In this document: positions 51,264 through 59,593 of the stretch, piece after piece
How the letters are laid out: each line of letters starts with the position of its first letter
Numbering within the stretch: position 1 is the stretch's first letter
Assembly (NCBI RefSeq): GCF_030814315.1
Contig: NZ_JAUSUV010000001.1
Location: 186,001-250,000, forward strand
DNA length: 64,000 nt
Direction: 5' to 3'
From: Croceifilum oryzae
Lineage (GTDB): Bacteria > Bacillota > Bacilli > Thermoactinomycetales > Thermoactinomycetaceae
The notes under the pieces: model-generated
Databases searched by the model: none
What the model was told of the DNA's origin: nothing
The model's input: the letters and a program-made list of their open reading frames with translations, nothing else
Program-made: the position numbers and the translations under genes

Positions 51264-51950
51264 ATGAAGAAAGCCGTAGTTGTTCTTAGTGGAGGATTGG
51301 ATAGTGCTACATGCGTAGGAATTGCCAAAGAAGAGGGATGGGACGTATATCCGATCACCTTTTTATACGGACAACGTCACCAACATGAAGTAGAAAAAGC
51401 CCGTCTAATCGCACAACATTACGGAATAGCTGATCATAAAATCGTCGATGTTCAATTCCTCGGTGACATTGGAGGTAGTTCATTAACAAATCATTCCCTT
51501 GATGTTCCAACCAGTGGTCTAACAGATGATATTCCCAATACGTACGTGCCTGGGAGAAATTTAATTTTCCTCTCATTAGCTACTGCATATGCAGAAGTAA
51601 TTGGTGCAGAAGTAATCTTTACAGGGGTAAATGCGTTAGACTACAGTGGGTATCCAGATTGTCGTCCGGAATTTATCCAATCCATGAATGAAACGATTTT
51701 ATTAGCAACTAAAACGGGTGTAACCGATAAAAAGCTATCCATTCAAACACCGATCATTCACAAGACGAAAGCAGAGATTGTGGAGATGGGGATGAAGCTG
51801 GGAGTACCTTATCATTTAACCACTTCTTGCTATCAGGGAATGGAAAAAGCTTGTGGTAAATGTGATAGTTGTTTACTGCGAATCGAAGGATTCAAACAAA
51901 ATCAAGCCGCTGACCCGATTGAATATCAAATGCCGATTGATTGGAGCTGA
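51264..51950 (+). CDS. queC: 7-cyano-7-deazaguanine synthase
   Basis: Makes preQ0 from 7-carboxy-7-deazaguanine, ammonia and ATP. 228 residues. The ATP pyrophosphatase loop is LSGGLDSATC, with PITFLYGQRHQHEVEKA and YVPGRNLIFLSLA. The zinc site near the C-terminus is CYQGMEKACGKCDSCLLR with four Cys. Start behind AGGAGGAG. The product preQ0 carries the nitrile that an ArcS-like enzyme would attack. Confidence 0.96.
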   Translation: MKKAVVVLSGGLDSATCVGIAKEEGWDVYPITFLYGQRHQHEVEKARLIAQHYGIADHKIVDVQFLGDIGGSSLTNHSLDVPTSGLTDDIPNTYVPGRNLIFLSLATAYAEVIGAEVIFTGVNALDYSGYPDCRPEFIQSMNETILLATKTGVTDKKLSIQTPIIHKTKAEIVEMGMKLGVPYHLTTSCYQGMEKACGKCDSCLLRIEGFKQNQAADPIEYQMPIDWS

Positions 51951-51955
51951 TTCGC

Positions 51956-52345
51956 TTGAGCCAAGGGATGTATACCTTAGTGAAACATTTCTGGATATCC
52001 TGTGCCCATAGCGTTCCGGGGGCTGGGAAGTGTGAACGGATACACGGTCATAACTACAAAGTGACTTTTTGTATCCAAGGAAATAAATTAGACTCCTCCC
52101 ATATGTTAATCGATTTTAGAGAAGTGAAACATGCAATCGAAAAACAATTTGATCATCACTACTTGAATGATTTTCCGGAGTTTTCCCCAGAGATGGGTGG
52201 AGCGGCTCCTTCAACGGAAAAAGTAGCTGAAGTTTTCTTCGGACGTATACAGCAGTTATGTAATCAGAAGGAGAATCATCCAATCATGAAGTGGATCGAA
52301 GTGGAAGAGACCAATGAGGCTTTTGCTAGATACGAAATGGTATGA
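51956..52345 (+). CDS. queD: 6-carboxy-5,6,7,8-tetrahydropterin synthase
   Basis: Turns dihydroneopterin triphosphate into 6-carboxy-tetrahydropterin. 129 residues from TTG 51956, nine bases behind GGAG; ATG 51968 is the alternative. Zinc ligands are in SCAHSV and IHGHNY, catalytic residues in AGKCERIHGH, and DHHYLND is the family acid-His pair; the C-terminal EVEETNEAFARYE is also typical. Last gene of the cluster. queF and tgt, which would be needed for queuosine in tRNA, are not in this window. Confidence 0.93.
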   Translation: MSQGMYTLVKHFWISCAHSVPGAGKCERIHGHNYKVTFCIQGNKLDSSHMLIDFREVKHAIEKQFDHHYLNDFPEFSPEMGGAAPSTEKVAEVFFGRIQQLCNQKENHPIMKWIEVEETNEAFARYEMV

Positions 52346-52352
52346 GATATAC

Positions 52353-52391
52353 CCAACAAGCTAACTTAAAGGATCAGTCTTGTTCTTTTCT
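52353..52391 (+). terminator. weak terminator after queD
   Basis: AACAAG and CTTGTT form a 6-bp stem with a long loop, followed by CTTTTC. Confidence 0.4.
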
Positions 52392-52403
52392 CTTATCAAC
52401 GTG

Positions 52404-52432
52404 TTATTACTTTTATAAATACAATGTATAAT
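52404..52432 (+). promoter_or_regulatory. promoter of YmcC-like membrane protein gene
   Basis: TTATTA (52404-52409), a 17-base spacer and a perfect TATAAT (52427-52432). Confidence 0.55.
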
Positions 52433-52467
52433 AGAAGAAATAATAACTGAAAAGAGAGGAATTCCTG

Positions 52468-53007
52468 TTGAACTTTATTGCTTGGATGATTGTCACATGT
52501 GAAATCATGTTTTGGGTTGTCATTGGATTAGGGTTAGTCACGCGTTACGTATGGAAGATGAAACGACTCGGTCTATTTTTCCTATCTTTAACGATTATCA
52601 TTGATCTGGCTTTGCTCATCATGACGGGGATCGATTTATATAAGGGAGCCACCGCGACCGTAGCGCATGGGATTGCCGCAGTATATATCGGGATTTCCAT
52701 AGCATTTGGGGAAAGGTTGATTCAGTGGACCGATGAGCGTTTTCGGTATTATGTGTTGAAGCAAGGAGAAAAGCCCGTTAAGAGGTTTGGGACGGAGTAT
52801 GCCAAGCATTATCTAAAAGGCTGGATTAGACATGTTCTCGCATATCTGATAGGTGCTGGATTATTAGCAGGGATGATATATGTGATAGATGATCCGTCTC
52901 AGACAGAGGCATTTAGTGGGATTTTGAGAGGTTGGGCTGTAGTGCTAGGGATTGATTTGATCATTACCATTAGCAACTTTATCTGGCCTAGTAAGCCAAA
53001 ATCTTAA
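52468..53007 (+). CDS. four-helix membrane protein of unknown function
   Basis: Integral membrane protein of 179 residues; TTG 52468 follows AGAGAGGAATTCC. Helices lie near 5-27, 34-53, 62-82 (TVAHGIAAVYIGISIAFGERL) and in the C-terminal third (VLAYLIGAGLLAGMIYVI and GWAVVLGIDLIITISNFIW). Between them is a charged loop TDERFRYYVLKQGEKPVKRFG. It resembles the YmcC group of Bacillus membrane proteins, for which I know no function. It has its own promoter and is probably not part of the queuosine-type cluster. Confidence 0.7.
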   Translation: MNFIAWMIVTCEIMFWVVIGLGLVTRYVWKMKRLGLFFLSLTIIIDLALLIMTGIDLYKGATATVAHGIAAVYIGISIAFGERLIQWTDERFRYYVLKQGEKPVKRFGTEYAKHYLKGWIRHVLAYLIGAGLLAGMIYVIDDPSQTEAFSGILRGWAVVLGIDLIITISNFIWPSKPKS

Positions 53008-53013
53008 TTCTAG

Positions 53014-53061
53014 TAAAAAATAGAAGTGAGTATTCTGGTCGAATACCTACTTCTATTTTTT
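53014..53061. terminator. bidirectional terminator
   Basis: AAAAAATAGAAGT and ACTTCTATTTTTT flank an inner GTATTC/GAATAC stem, between convergent genes. Confidence 0.85.
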
Positions 53062-53075
53062 ATGGGCATATATGT

Positions 53076-53723
53076 TTATAGAGGGACGATATACATCGAA
53101 ATCATCAAGAAATGTGCCAGAGAACCGAGCATGATAAAGATGTGAAAGATTTCATGGAATCCGAACTTGTTAGGGATGAAGTCAAATATTTTGGTGGCGT
53201 AGATGACAGCTCCAACGGTATAAGCGACTCCGCCAGCAATGAGTAGCATAATCGCTTTGATTGGTAGATGATCGATAAATTGACCAAAGGGTAAGATGGC
53301 TAACCATCCGAGTGTGACGTAGAAAATGGTAGAGACCATCCGAGGTACATTCATAAACCATAATTTCATCACCATTCCAACAATGGCCAAACTCCATACG
53401 CAGATGAGCATCGTTAAGCGCCAAGAACCTTCAAGTCCAACATATACAACGGGTGTGTAGGTTCCAGCGATAAAGAAGTAGATGGCGATATGATCAAATT
53501 TGCGCAGAGCTAGTTTGGTTTTGGGTTTTACATGTAACCAGTGATAGAGGGCGCTAGCTCCAAATAGAACGATGAGACTAACTCCGTAGATGATCATGGT
53601 TAGTAGCTTGGTTGGGTTTTGATAGGTTAATACGATGAGAAATACAAGTCCGACAATCCCCGCAAGGAATGAAGCAAAATGAGTCCATGTATTAACAGGT
53701 TCTCGCATCCGTAAGAATTTCAT
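53076..53723 (-). CDS. haemolysin III (YqfA/PAQR-type) membrane protein
   Basis: Seven-helix membrane protein of 215 residues in the haemolysin III/progestin-receptor-like superfamily. Conserved elements: REPVNTWTHFASFLAG, ASALYHWLH with the first His, the DHIAIYFFIAGTYTPV motif, and the final HEIFHIFIMLGSLAHFLM that supplies metal-ligand His residues. Members are thought to be metal-dependent hydrolases or membrane-stress proteins; a haemolytic role is not general. ATG 53723 follows GGAGGG. Confidence 0.88.
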   Translation of the reverse strand: MKFLRMREPVNTWTHFASFLAGIVGLVFLIVLTYQNPTKLLTMIIYGVSLIVLFGASALYHWLHVKPKTKLALRKFDHIAIYFFIAGTYTPVVYVGLEGSWRLTMLICVWSLAIVGMVMKLWFMNVPRMVSTIFYVTLGWLAILPFGQFIDHLPIKAIMLLIAGGVAYTVGAVIYATKIFDFIPNKFGFHEIFHIFIMLGSLAHFLMISMYIVPL

Positions 53724-53759
53724 AGCACACCCTCCATTTATACATACTGTTAGGTAAAT

Positions 53760-54992
53760 CTATCCAACTTGGTTTGTCGTTAGTACAGGAATCGAAGCTT
53801 GCTTGCTCTTTACGAAGCGGGCGATTCGAATCATCGCTTCTCCTAATTGTTCCATCGAACTAGCATACGAGCAACGAATATGACCTGCACCACTCGGACC
53901 AAAAGCATCTCCAGGCACCACGGCTACCCGTTCTTCTTTTAGCAGCTCTTCTGCAAAAGTGGTAGCGTCCATCCCTGTGGATTCAATAGACGGAAATACA
54001 TAGAATGAGCCTTGAGGATCGTGACAAGTAAGACCTAAGTCGTTTAGAGCCTTTACCATGAAACGACGGCGACGATCATATTGAGATACCATCGCCCTAC
54101 ATTCTTCTAGACCATTTTCTAAGGCTTCCAATGCGGCTACTTGGCTAGTGATCGGGGCGCATAAAGCCGCGTATTGATGAATTTTCAGCATCCCGGTAAG
54201 CAGAATAGAAGGAGCACATACATAACCAACGCGCCAGCCTGTCATCGCAAATGCTTTTGAGAAGCCACTAATGAGAATGGTGTGGTTTTTCATCTCTGGA
54301 AGTGCGCTGATGGAGAAATGTTGTCCCTGATAAGTGAGTTCGGCATAAATTTCATCTGAGATGACTAGTAAATCATGCCGTTTGATGACATCTGCTACCG
54401 GTTGTAATTCCTCTTTGGTCATAATAGCCCCAGTTGGATTGTTAGGATAACAGAGTATTACTAGCTTGGTACGTGATGTAATTGCTTTTTCTACATCCTT
54501 TGCCTGTAGTTTAAAGCCATATCGCGCATGAGTGGGAACAGCTATAGGAACTCCGCCAGCTAACTCTACACAAGGAGCATAGGAGACATAGCAAGGTTCT
54601 GGGATGAGCACTTCATCACCGGGGGTTAAAAGGGCCCGAAATGCTAGATCAATCGCTTCACTTGCTCCAAAGGTAATTAAAATTTCTGACGAAGATTGAT
54701 AATGAAGCTGGAAACGTTGTTCGAGATATTTGCTAACTGCTTCCCGTAACTCGGGTGTTCCTTGGTTAGAAGTATAGGTTGTCATTCCTTGGTCGAGTGA
54801 AGTGACGCAGGCCTCCCGAATGTGCCATGGGGTGACAAAGTCTGGTTCCCCAACGGCGAGACTGATCGCATCAGGTGCATTGCTTAATAGATCGAAGAAA
54901 CGGCGAATTCCAGACGGCTTTAAATTTCGTACGATAGGTGATAGTTTGTCTTCTAGATTCATAGTTGTGATTAGGGTGCTTCGATGAGGCAC
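53760..54992 (-). CDS. alaT: class I/II aminotransferase, AlaT-like
   Basis: PLP-dependent transaminase, closely resembling B. subtilis AlaT (YugH), which interconverts alanine/2-oxoglutarate and pyruvate/glutamate. The PLP lysine is in ISGFSKAFAMTGWRVGY. Other motifs: LAVGEPDFVTPWHIREA, YPNNPTGA, SDEIYAELTY and the C-terminal IRCSYASSMEQLGEA. GTG 54992 (410 residues) follows AAAGGAGA. ATG 54962 (400 residues) matches the AlaT N-terminus better but has no adjacent ribosome site; a GGTGC/GCACC hairpin lies between the two. It follows an AsnC/Lrp regulator by 25 bases, as in alaR-alaT. Confidence 0.86.
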   Translation of the reverse strand: MPHRSTLITTMNLEDKLSPIVRNLKPSGIRRFFDLLSNAPDAISLAVGEPDFVTPWHIREACVTSLDQGMTTYTSNQGTPELREAVSKYLEQRFQLHYQSSSEILITFGASEAIDLAFRALLTPGDEVLIPEPCYVSYAPCVELAGGVPIAVPTHARYGFKLQAKDVEKAITSRTKLVILCYPNNPTGAIMTKEELQPVADVIKRHDLLVISDEIYAELTYQGQHFSISALPEMKNHTILISGFSKAFAMTGWRVGYVCAPSILLTGMLKIHQYAALCAPITSQVAALEALENGLEECRAMVSQYDRRRRFMVKALNDLGLTCHDPQGSFYVFPSIESTGMDATTFAEELLKEERVAVVPGDAFGPSGAGHIRCSYASSMEQLGEAMIRIARFVKSKQASIPVLTTNQVG

Positions 54993-55017
54993 CTTTCTCC
55001 TTTCTCGTAAGTCTAGT

Positions 55018-55509
55018 CTAGGGAATGATGGAAATTCTACGGTCTTGATTTGGTTTATCCAAGATAACGCCATCCTCTTTGAACTTCTTTAGCACAAAAT
55101 GAGTGGTTGTACTAACTACAAATTCAAGAGGGGCTAATTTTTCCGTTACAAATTGTCCTACATCTTCCATGGTGGAAACTTCCAGCGAGACAGACAGGTC
55201 ATATGCACCAGACATGAGGTACACATCTTTTACTTCCGGATAATGATAAATCCTCTGTGCTAGAGCATCAAAGCCGTACCCATGTTGGGGTGTGACTTTT
55301 ACATCAATAAGCGCGGAAACCCTTGGTCTGCCGGCTTTTTTCCAATCAATGATGGTACGATGTTTTAAAATGATTTGCTCATCTTCCAGTTGACGAATGA
55401 TGGCTTGGACTTTTTCCAGAGGCTCGTTAACAAGATGAGCGATTTGCTCTATGGTAAGTCGTGCATTCTCTTCAAATAAAGAGAGTATTTCCAAGTGCAA
55501 GTCAGTCAT
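55018..55509 (-). CDS. alaR: Lrp/AsnC-family regulator, AlaR-like
   Basis: Leucine-responsive-type regulator of 163 residues. An N-terminal helix-turn-helix (residues 4-55, NARLTIEQIAHLVNEPLEKVQAI) is followed by an ACT-like ligand-binding domain (GRPRVSALIDVKV, VKDVYLMSGAYDLSVSLEV). Start behind TTAGGAGG. It is the first gene of a pair with the alaT-like gene, so it probably controls that gene in response to an amino acid. The C-terminal tail (ILDKPNQDRRISIIP) is usual for this Bacillus group. Confidence 0.87.
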   Translation of the reverse strand: MTDLHLEILSLFEENARLTIEQIAHLVNEPLEKVQAIIRQLEDEQIILKHRTIIDWKKAGRPRVSALIDVKVTPQHGYGFDALAQRIYHYPEVKDVYLMSGAYDLSVSLEVSTMEDVGQFVTEKLAPLEFVVSTTTHFVLKKFKEDGVILDKPNQDRRISIIP

Positions 55510-55575
55510 CTGCTACCTCCTAATGGTCAAAATCCTTTGTCCGCTATTATATATGATAATCTCTCTTTTGACCAA

Positions 55576-55604
55576 ACAAAAAAAGCAGCTGTTTTGAAGC
55601 TGCT
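55576..55604 (-). terminator. intrinsic terminator of toxin-antitoxin pair
   Basis: AGCAGCT and AGCTGCT flank GTTTTGA; on the minus strand the stem is followed by a run of T (the A-run at 55575-55583). Confidence 0.75.
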
Positions 55605-55632
55605 CTGCAACGGTTTTCACAATAGGATTACA

Positions 55633-55956
55633 TTAAATAACCTTGCCGGTTCGCTCTAACTCTGTTTTTAATCCGAGTACCTTCATAACCTCTTTGTACT
55701 TTGTTTCATCTATAGCTGAATCTCCAAACTCCATCATCGCAATCGTATTTTCGTTTAGCTCGCAGTTCAAATGATCATTTACTTTTTTTGCCATTTGTAG
55801 ATAAGTAAGATCTTGCTCCTGACGATAAGCCAGCAATTTTAATCCTGACTGGAAACGATAAGATTCGGTTGCTTCTCGAATTCTGGGAATTTGTTGGAGA
55901 ATATTTCGTATTTCATGATAGTGATCTGTTAGATCAAGCTCTTTTTCATCCTTCAC
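55633..55956 (-). CDS. XRE-like antitoxin, HigA-type
   Basis: Small DNA-binding-type protein of 107 residues. Residues 38-100 look like an XRE helix-turn-helix (GLKLLAYRQEQDLTYLQMAKKVN, NENTIAMMEFGDSAIDETKYKEVMKVLGL), preceded by an acidic helix. Its ATG overlaps the end of the RelE-like gene by four bases, and the toxin-first order is the HigBA arrangement. It would bind the toxin and repress the operon. Assignment rests on fold pattern and gene order. Confidence 0.6.
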   Translation of the reverse strand: MKDEKELDLTDHYHEIRNILQQIPRIREATESYRFQSGLKLLAYRQEQDLTYLQMAKKVNDHLNCELNENTIAMMEFGDSAIDETKYKEVMKVLGLKTELERTGKVI

Positions 55957-56474
55957 GAGTCGTTCCCCCTTAACAAGTACTTACTTGGGTTTTCGAGAAA
56001 ATCGATATAGATTTCAAATGAGAGCTGACGGCAGACTTCATACAGTTCTTCGGATTTTCGATTTAGTTCTAAGTCAAGTGTATCATATACCATCAGGGCA
56101 CGTGTAAGGAAGAGGATTTGTTGTTTATTAACCCGCTCCCGAAAGAAAAAAATACGCGCGCCCCAATGCAAGGTGCGAGGGTCTGTGGAGTAAATGTGAT
56201 TATAGCGAATTTCGTACAGTTTCAAATGATAAGATGGACTGGGAATGGACTGGAGTGGATGAAATTTCTTATATCCATTCGTTGTTTTCAACGAGATCCA
56301 ATAATTCTTCAAATTATAAGGAAGCCATTTCATCTGGTGGAGATGAGCAATTACTTTCATCATGCCCTCAAATGTATGAGCATAATCAGAATCAGCCTCT
56401 GCTTGAAAGCGAATCGACTGAAGAAAATCATGAACTTGGCTACGACCATCTTCATATAGAAACTGGATAATCAC
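55953..56474 (-). CDS. RelE/HigB-like toxin
   Basis: Protein of 173 residues with a region (about 70-135) resembling the RelE/Gp49 superfamily: LKLYEIRYNHIYS, WGARIFFFRERVNKQQILFLTRALMVYDT, which parallels the LYELRF and RIFYFV core followed by a buried-strand and helix of HigB toxins. It is longer than usual (most have 90-120 residues), with extra sequence at both ends. GTG 56474 follows GGGAGCG. Such toxins cut mRNA on the ribosome; basic residues are present but I cannot point to the catalytic ones. The paired antitoxin gene supports the call. Confidence 0.58.
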   Translation of the reverse strand: MIIQFLYEDGRSQVHDFLQSIRFQAEADSDYAHTFEGMMKVIAHLHQMKWLPYNLKNYWISLKTTNGYKKFHPLQSIPSPSYHLKLYEIRYNHIYSTDPRTLHWGARIFFFRERVNKQQILFLTRALMVYDTLDLELNRKSEELYEVCRQLSFEIYIDFLENPSKYLLRGNDS

Positions 56475-56517
56475 TTATGGTTCGCTCCCATCTCTCCTTT
56501 AAAGTGGTGAACCCGAT

Positions 56518-57438
56518 CTAATTTTTGAAGAAGTTCTTTAAGATGAACAGCGCATTTGCAGGGCGTTCTGCAATTCTGCGAGTGAAGTATGGGTACCAAT
56601 CTTTTCCATAAGGAGTGTAAACGCGCACTTTATAACCTTCTTTTACTAGGTCGCGTTGTAGCCCATTACGTACCCCGTATAACATCTGGAACTCATACAG
56701 ATTGTCGTCAATGTGGTTTTCTTTGATCCATTTCTTTAGTATATGAATGATTGTCTCGTCATGTGTGGCAATTGCCGTGTAACAACCGCTCAGAAGATGA
56801 TTTTGTACTAGACGAACATAGTTGTCATCTACTTCGGACTTCTCTGGAAATGCTACTGCTGCAGGCTCTTTATAAGCCCCTTTTACGATCCGTAGATTTA
56901 CTTGGTTCTCGCCTAACTTTGCGACATCATCGACAGCTCGATATAGATAAGACTGGATAACCAATCCAATATGCTCTTTGCCATACTTAGCAAGTAAACG
57001 ATTAAAAATATCGATGGTAACCTCAAGTCGGGGTGTGTCTTCCATATCAATGCGGACAAAGTTATTACACTCTTTCGCTTTAGCGGCAATCCGATCCATG
57101 TTTTCAAAGCAGAATTCAGGATCGATATCTAGCCCGAGTTGAGTGAGCTTAACAGATACGTTGGAGTTCACACCGCTTTTTTCAATCGCTTCAAAGATGC
57201 GAACCGATTCATCAGTAGCTAGGGTAGCTTCTTCTTTGGTGTAAACGCTTTCTCCGAGGTGATCAAGAGTAACGATTAAGCCTTCTTTATTAATCCCGGA
57301 GACAAAACGAACAGCCTCTTCCAGCGATTCACCAGCAACGAAGCGGGAAGCTCCTAGCTTCATCCCATATTTCGATACAAAAGAAGTAACAACTCGATTG
57401 CCTGCTAACGTAAGCACTAGGCTACGACTGATAGACAT
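56518..57438 (-). CDS. putB: proline dehydrogenase
   Basis: FAD enzyme oxidising proline to pyrroline-5-carboxylate, passing electrons to quinone. 306 residues, the monofunctional Gram-positive form. Motifs: ASRFVAGESLEEAVRFV, VTLDHLGESVYTKEE, VSVKLTQLGLDID, NFVRIDMED, GLVIQSYLYRA, LRIVKGAYKEP, and the C-terminal YGKDWYPYFTRRIAERPAN. ATG 57438 (behind GTGAGGAAA) is taken instead of an upstream in-frame start at 57477. It is divergent from the next enzyme gene, with which it completes proline breakdown to glutamate. Confidence 0.93.
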   Translation of the reverse strand: MSISRSLVLTLAGNRVVTSFVSKYGMKLGASRFVAGESLEEAVRFVSGINKEGLIVTLDHLGESVYTKEEATLATDESVRIFEAIEKSGVNSNVSVKLTQLGLDIDPEFCFENMDRIAAKAKECNNFVRIDMEDTPRLEVTIDIFNRLLAKYGKEHIGLVIQSYLYRAVDDVAKLGENQVNLRIVKGAYKEPAAVAFPEKSEVDDNYVRLVQNHLLSGCYTAIATHDETIIHILKKWIKENHIDDNLYEFQMLYGVRNGLQRDLVKEGYKVRVYTPYGKDWYPYFTRRIAERPANALFILKNFFKN

Positions 57439-57615
57439 AACAATTTCCTCACTTTCGACAACAATCACAAGTGTCATGATAATTTTTAATGATAGATAAA
57501 ATGATAAAATTAGTGCTTTACATAATCATTATACAATGATGTTTCAAATGACAAAAGGAAAGAAATGCTTTTAAGCTCCATTTTTTCTTAAGAAAACAAC
57601 TGGTAAATCTTATCA

Positions 57616-57631
57616 ATGGAAACGATTGCAT
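57616..57631 (+). promoter_or_regulatory. cre box overlapping pruA promoter
   Basis: ATGGAAACGATTGCAT matches WTGNAANCGNWNNCAW at every position. It overlaps the -35, so CcpA with HPr-Ser46-P would block transcription on preferred sugars. It may also affect the divergent putB. Confidence 0.8.
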
Positions 57632-57654
57632 GCCTTTGTTACCTACGTTACAAT
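57626..57654 (+). promoter_or_regulatory. sigma-A promoter of pruA
   Basis: TTGCAT (57626-57631), a 17-base spacer and TACAAT (57649-57654). Confidence 0.7.
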
Positions 57655-57693
57655 GACAAAGGAGTAAATTAGACTTTTGAGGGGGAACTATTC

Positions 57694-59241
57694 ATGTTAC
57701 AAGAATACCGCAATGAACCTTTCACAGACTTCTCGAAGGAAGAAAATTACAAAGCATTTCAAGCTGCACTTGATAAAGTACAAAGTGAGCTTGGTAAAGA
57801 ATATGAAATTATTATTGGGGACGAGCGTATTAAAACAGAGCGTACAATGAAATCGCTTAACCCATCTAATCTAGATCAAGTAGTTGGAGTTGCTTATGAA
57901 GCAAACGTAGAGCTAGCTGAAAAAGCAATGCAAGTGGCTCTATCCACTTTCGAAACTTGGAAAAAATATAGCCCAGCGGCACGTGCGCGTATTTTATTTA
58001 AAACATCAGCTATCATGCGTCGTAGAAAACATGAATTTTCAGCATGGATGGTGCTAGAAGCAGGAAAAAGTTGGGCAGAAGCGGATGCAGATACAGCAGA
58101 AGCAATCGATTTCATGGAGTTTTATGGCCGCGAAATGATCCGCATTAGTGAAAGCCAACCGTTAACACGTATTCCGGGTGAGGATAATGAGCTTACTTAT
58201 ATCCCTCTTGGTGTAGGTGTTGTCATCCCACCTTGGAACTTCCCACTTGCGATTACAGTCGGAATGACCACAGCGGCGATCGTATCAGGTAACACCGTTG
58301 TCCTAAAACCAGCAAGCCCAACGAACGTGATCGCGGCTAAATTTATGGAGATTCTCGAAGAAGCTGGCTGTCCATCAGGCGTTGTTAGCTACCTACCAGG
58401 TCCTGGTGCTGAAGTGGGCGAGTACTTGGTTAAACATCCTAAAACTCGTTTCATCTCCTTCACTGGTTCCCGTGCAGTAGGGCTTCGCATTAACGAACTT
58501 GCGGCGAAAACGGTACCAGGTCAAAAATGGATTAAACGTGTAGTTGCAGAGATGGGCGGTAAAGATGCAATCGTCGTAAACAACGATGCGGATCTAGACC
58601 TCGCAGTTGATTCCATCGTGAAAGCAGCATTTAGCTTTGCTGGACAAAAATGTTCTGCATGTTCTCGTGCGATTATCCATCAAGATGTATACGATCAAGT
58701 TCTTGAAGGCGTTGTAGCGAAAGCGAAGGAACTAAAAGTAGGTAACACAACTGACCTCGGAGTGGATCTAGGTCCAGTAGTAGATGATAAAGCGTACAAC
58801 AAAATCTTGGAATACATTGAGATCGGGAAGCAAGAAGGTCGTCTGATGGCAGGTGGAGGCAAAGCAGAAGGGAACGGGTACTACATCCAACCAACTGTAT
58901 TTGCAGATGTGGATCCACAAGCTCGTATCTCTCAAGAAGAAATCTTTGGACCGGTTGTTGCATTCCACAAAGCAAACGATTTCGATCATGCGCTTGAGAT
59001 TGCAAACAACACAGACTACGGCTTAACAGGTGCAGTGCTTACGAAAAGCCGTGCGAACCTAGAAAAAGCTCGTGAAGAGTTCCATGTAGGGAACCTATAC
59101 TTTAACCGTAAGTGCACAGGAGCTCTTGTAGGTGTTCATCCATTCGGTGGTTTCAACATGTCCGGTACAGACTCCAAAGCAGGTGGACGTGACTACTTGC
59201 TACTCTTTACACAAGCGAAAATGGTTTCGGAAGCTCTATAA
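57694..59241 (+). CDS. pruA: L-glutamate gamma-semialdehyde dehydrogenase (P5C dehydrogenase)
   Basis: NAD-dependent aldehyde dehydrogenase turning pyrroline-5-carboxylate into glutamate. 515 residues, the exact length of B. subtilis RocA/PutC. Catalytic Cys is in [12 protein letters not shown] and the general base Glu in [14 protein letters not shown]. Cofactor segments are [12 protein letters not shown] and [19 protein letters not shown]; the C-terminal [23 protein letters not shown] is specific for this group. ATG 57694 follows TGAGGGGGA. Divergent to putB with a perfect cre box in between. Confidence 0.95.
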   Translation: MLQEYRNEPFTDFSKEENYKAFQAALDKVQSELGKEYEIIIGDERIKTERTMKSLNPSNLDQVVGVAYEANVELAEKAMQVALSTFETWKKYSPAARARILFKTSAIMRRRKHEFSAWMVLEAGKSWAEADADTAEAIDFMEFYGREMIRISESQPLTRIPGEDNELTYIPLGVGVVIPPWNFPLAITVGMTTAAIVSGNTVVLKPASPTNVIAAKFMEILEEAGCPSGVVSYLPGPGAEVGEYLVKHPKTRFISFTGSRAVGLRINELAAKTVPGQKWIKRVVAEMGGKDAIVVNNDADLDLAVDSIVKAAFSFAGQKCSACSRAIIHQDVYDQVLEGVVAKAKELKVGNTTDLGVDLGPVVDDKAYNKILEYIEIGKQEGRLMAGGGKAEGNGYYIQPTVFADVDPQARISQEEIFGPVVAFHKANDFDHALEIANNTDYGLTGAVLTKSRANLEKAREEFHVGNLYFNRKCTGALVGVHPFGGFNMSGTDSKAGGRDYLLLFTQAKMVSEAL

Positions 59242-59262
59242 TAAGATTGATTAGATTTACTC

Positions 59263-59296
59263 AACCTCTAGTGATTGATGTGCTAGAGGTTTTTTC
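59263..59296 (+). terminator. intrinsic terminator
   Basis: AACCTCTAG pairs perfectly with CTAGAGGTT and is followed by TTTTTT. Confidence 0.85.
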
Positions 59297-59463
59297 TATG
59301 TGTGCTGCTATTTTGTATGGAGTGGATTTGTTGATTAGCCCAATAGCTGTTTTTTATCAGTATTTAAGCCGTGAAAACTGCCTACTTATCAAGAAAAGCC
59401 GAACGATCCACACCATTTCTTTCTGTGATATAGAGCAATTTATTCTGTTATGCAATAGAATCC
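59297..59463 (+). other. gene-free intergenic stretch
   Basis: Between the pruA terminator and the ABC-transporter promoter. A short open frame crosses it but begins within the terminator region and has no ribosome site. I see nothing else. Confidence 0.5.
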
Positions 59464-59492
59464 TTGACATGTTTCAATGTTCATCATATATT
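59464..59492 (+). promoter_or_regulatory. sigma-A promoter of amino-acid ABC operon
   Basis: Perfect TTGACA (59464-59469), a 17-base spacer and TATATT (59487-59492). It gives a leader of about 145 bases. Confidence 0.75.
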
Positions 59493-59534
59493 TACTATAA
59501 AATGTTAGTTGAAAATTTTAAGTTTGATCAATAC

Positions 59535-59593
59535 TAAGATTTATGTGTCACTTTCTACTACATACGATGAGGGTCTGTCCGAACGATCTTAGG
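59535..59593 (+). promoter_or_regulatory. possible structured leader of amino-acid ABC operon
   Basis: CTAAGAT (59535-59541) can pair with ATCTTAG (59587-59593), closing a 45-base loop. It does not show the conserved T-box sequence. Significance uncertain. Confidence 0.3.

Noticed and set aside
59247-59537. Open frame of 96 codons after pruA
   Set aside because: It begins in the pruA terminator, has no ribosome site, crosses the ABC-operon promoter and gives a protein unlike any family.
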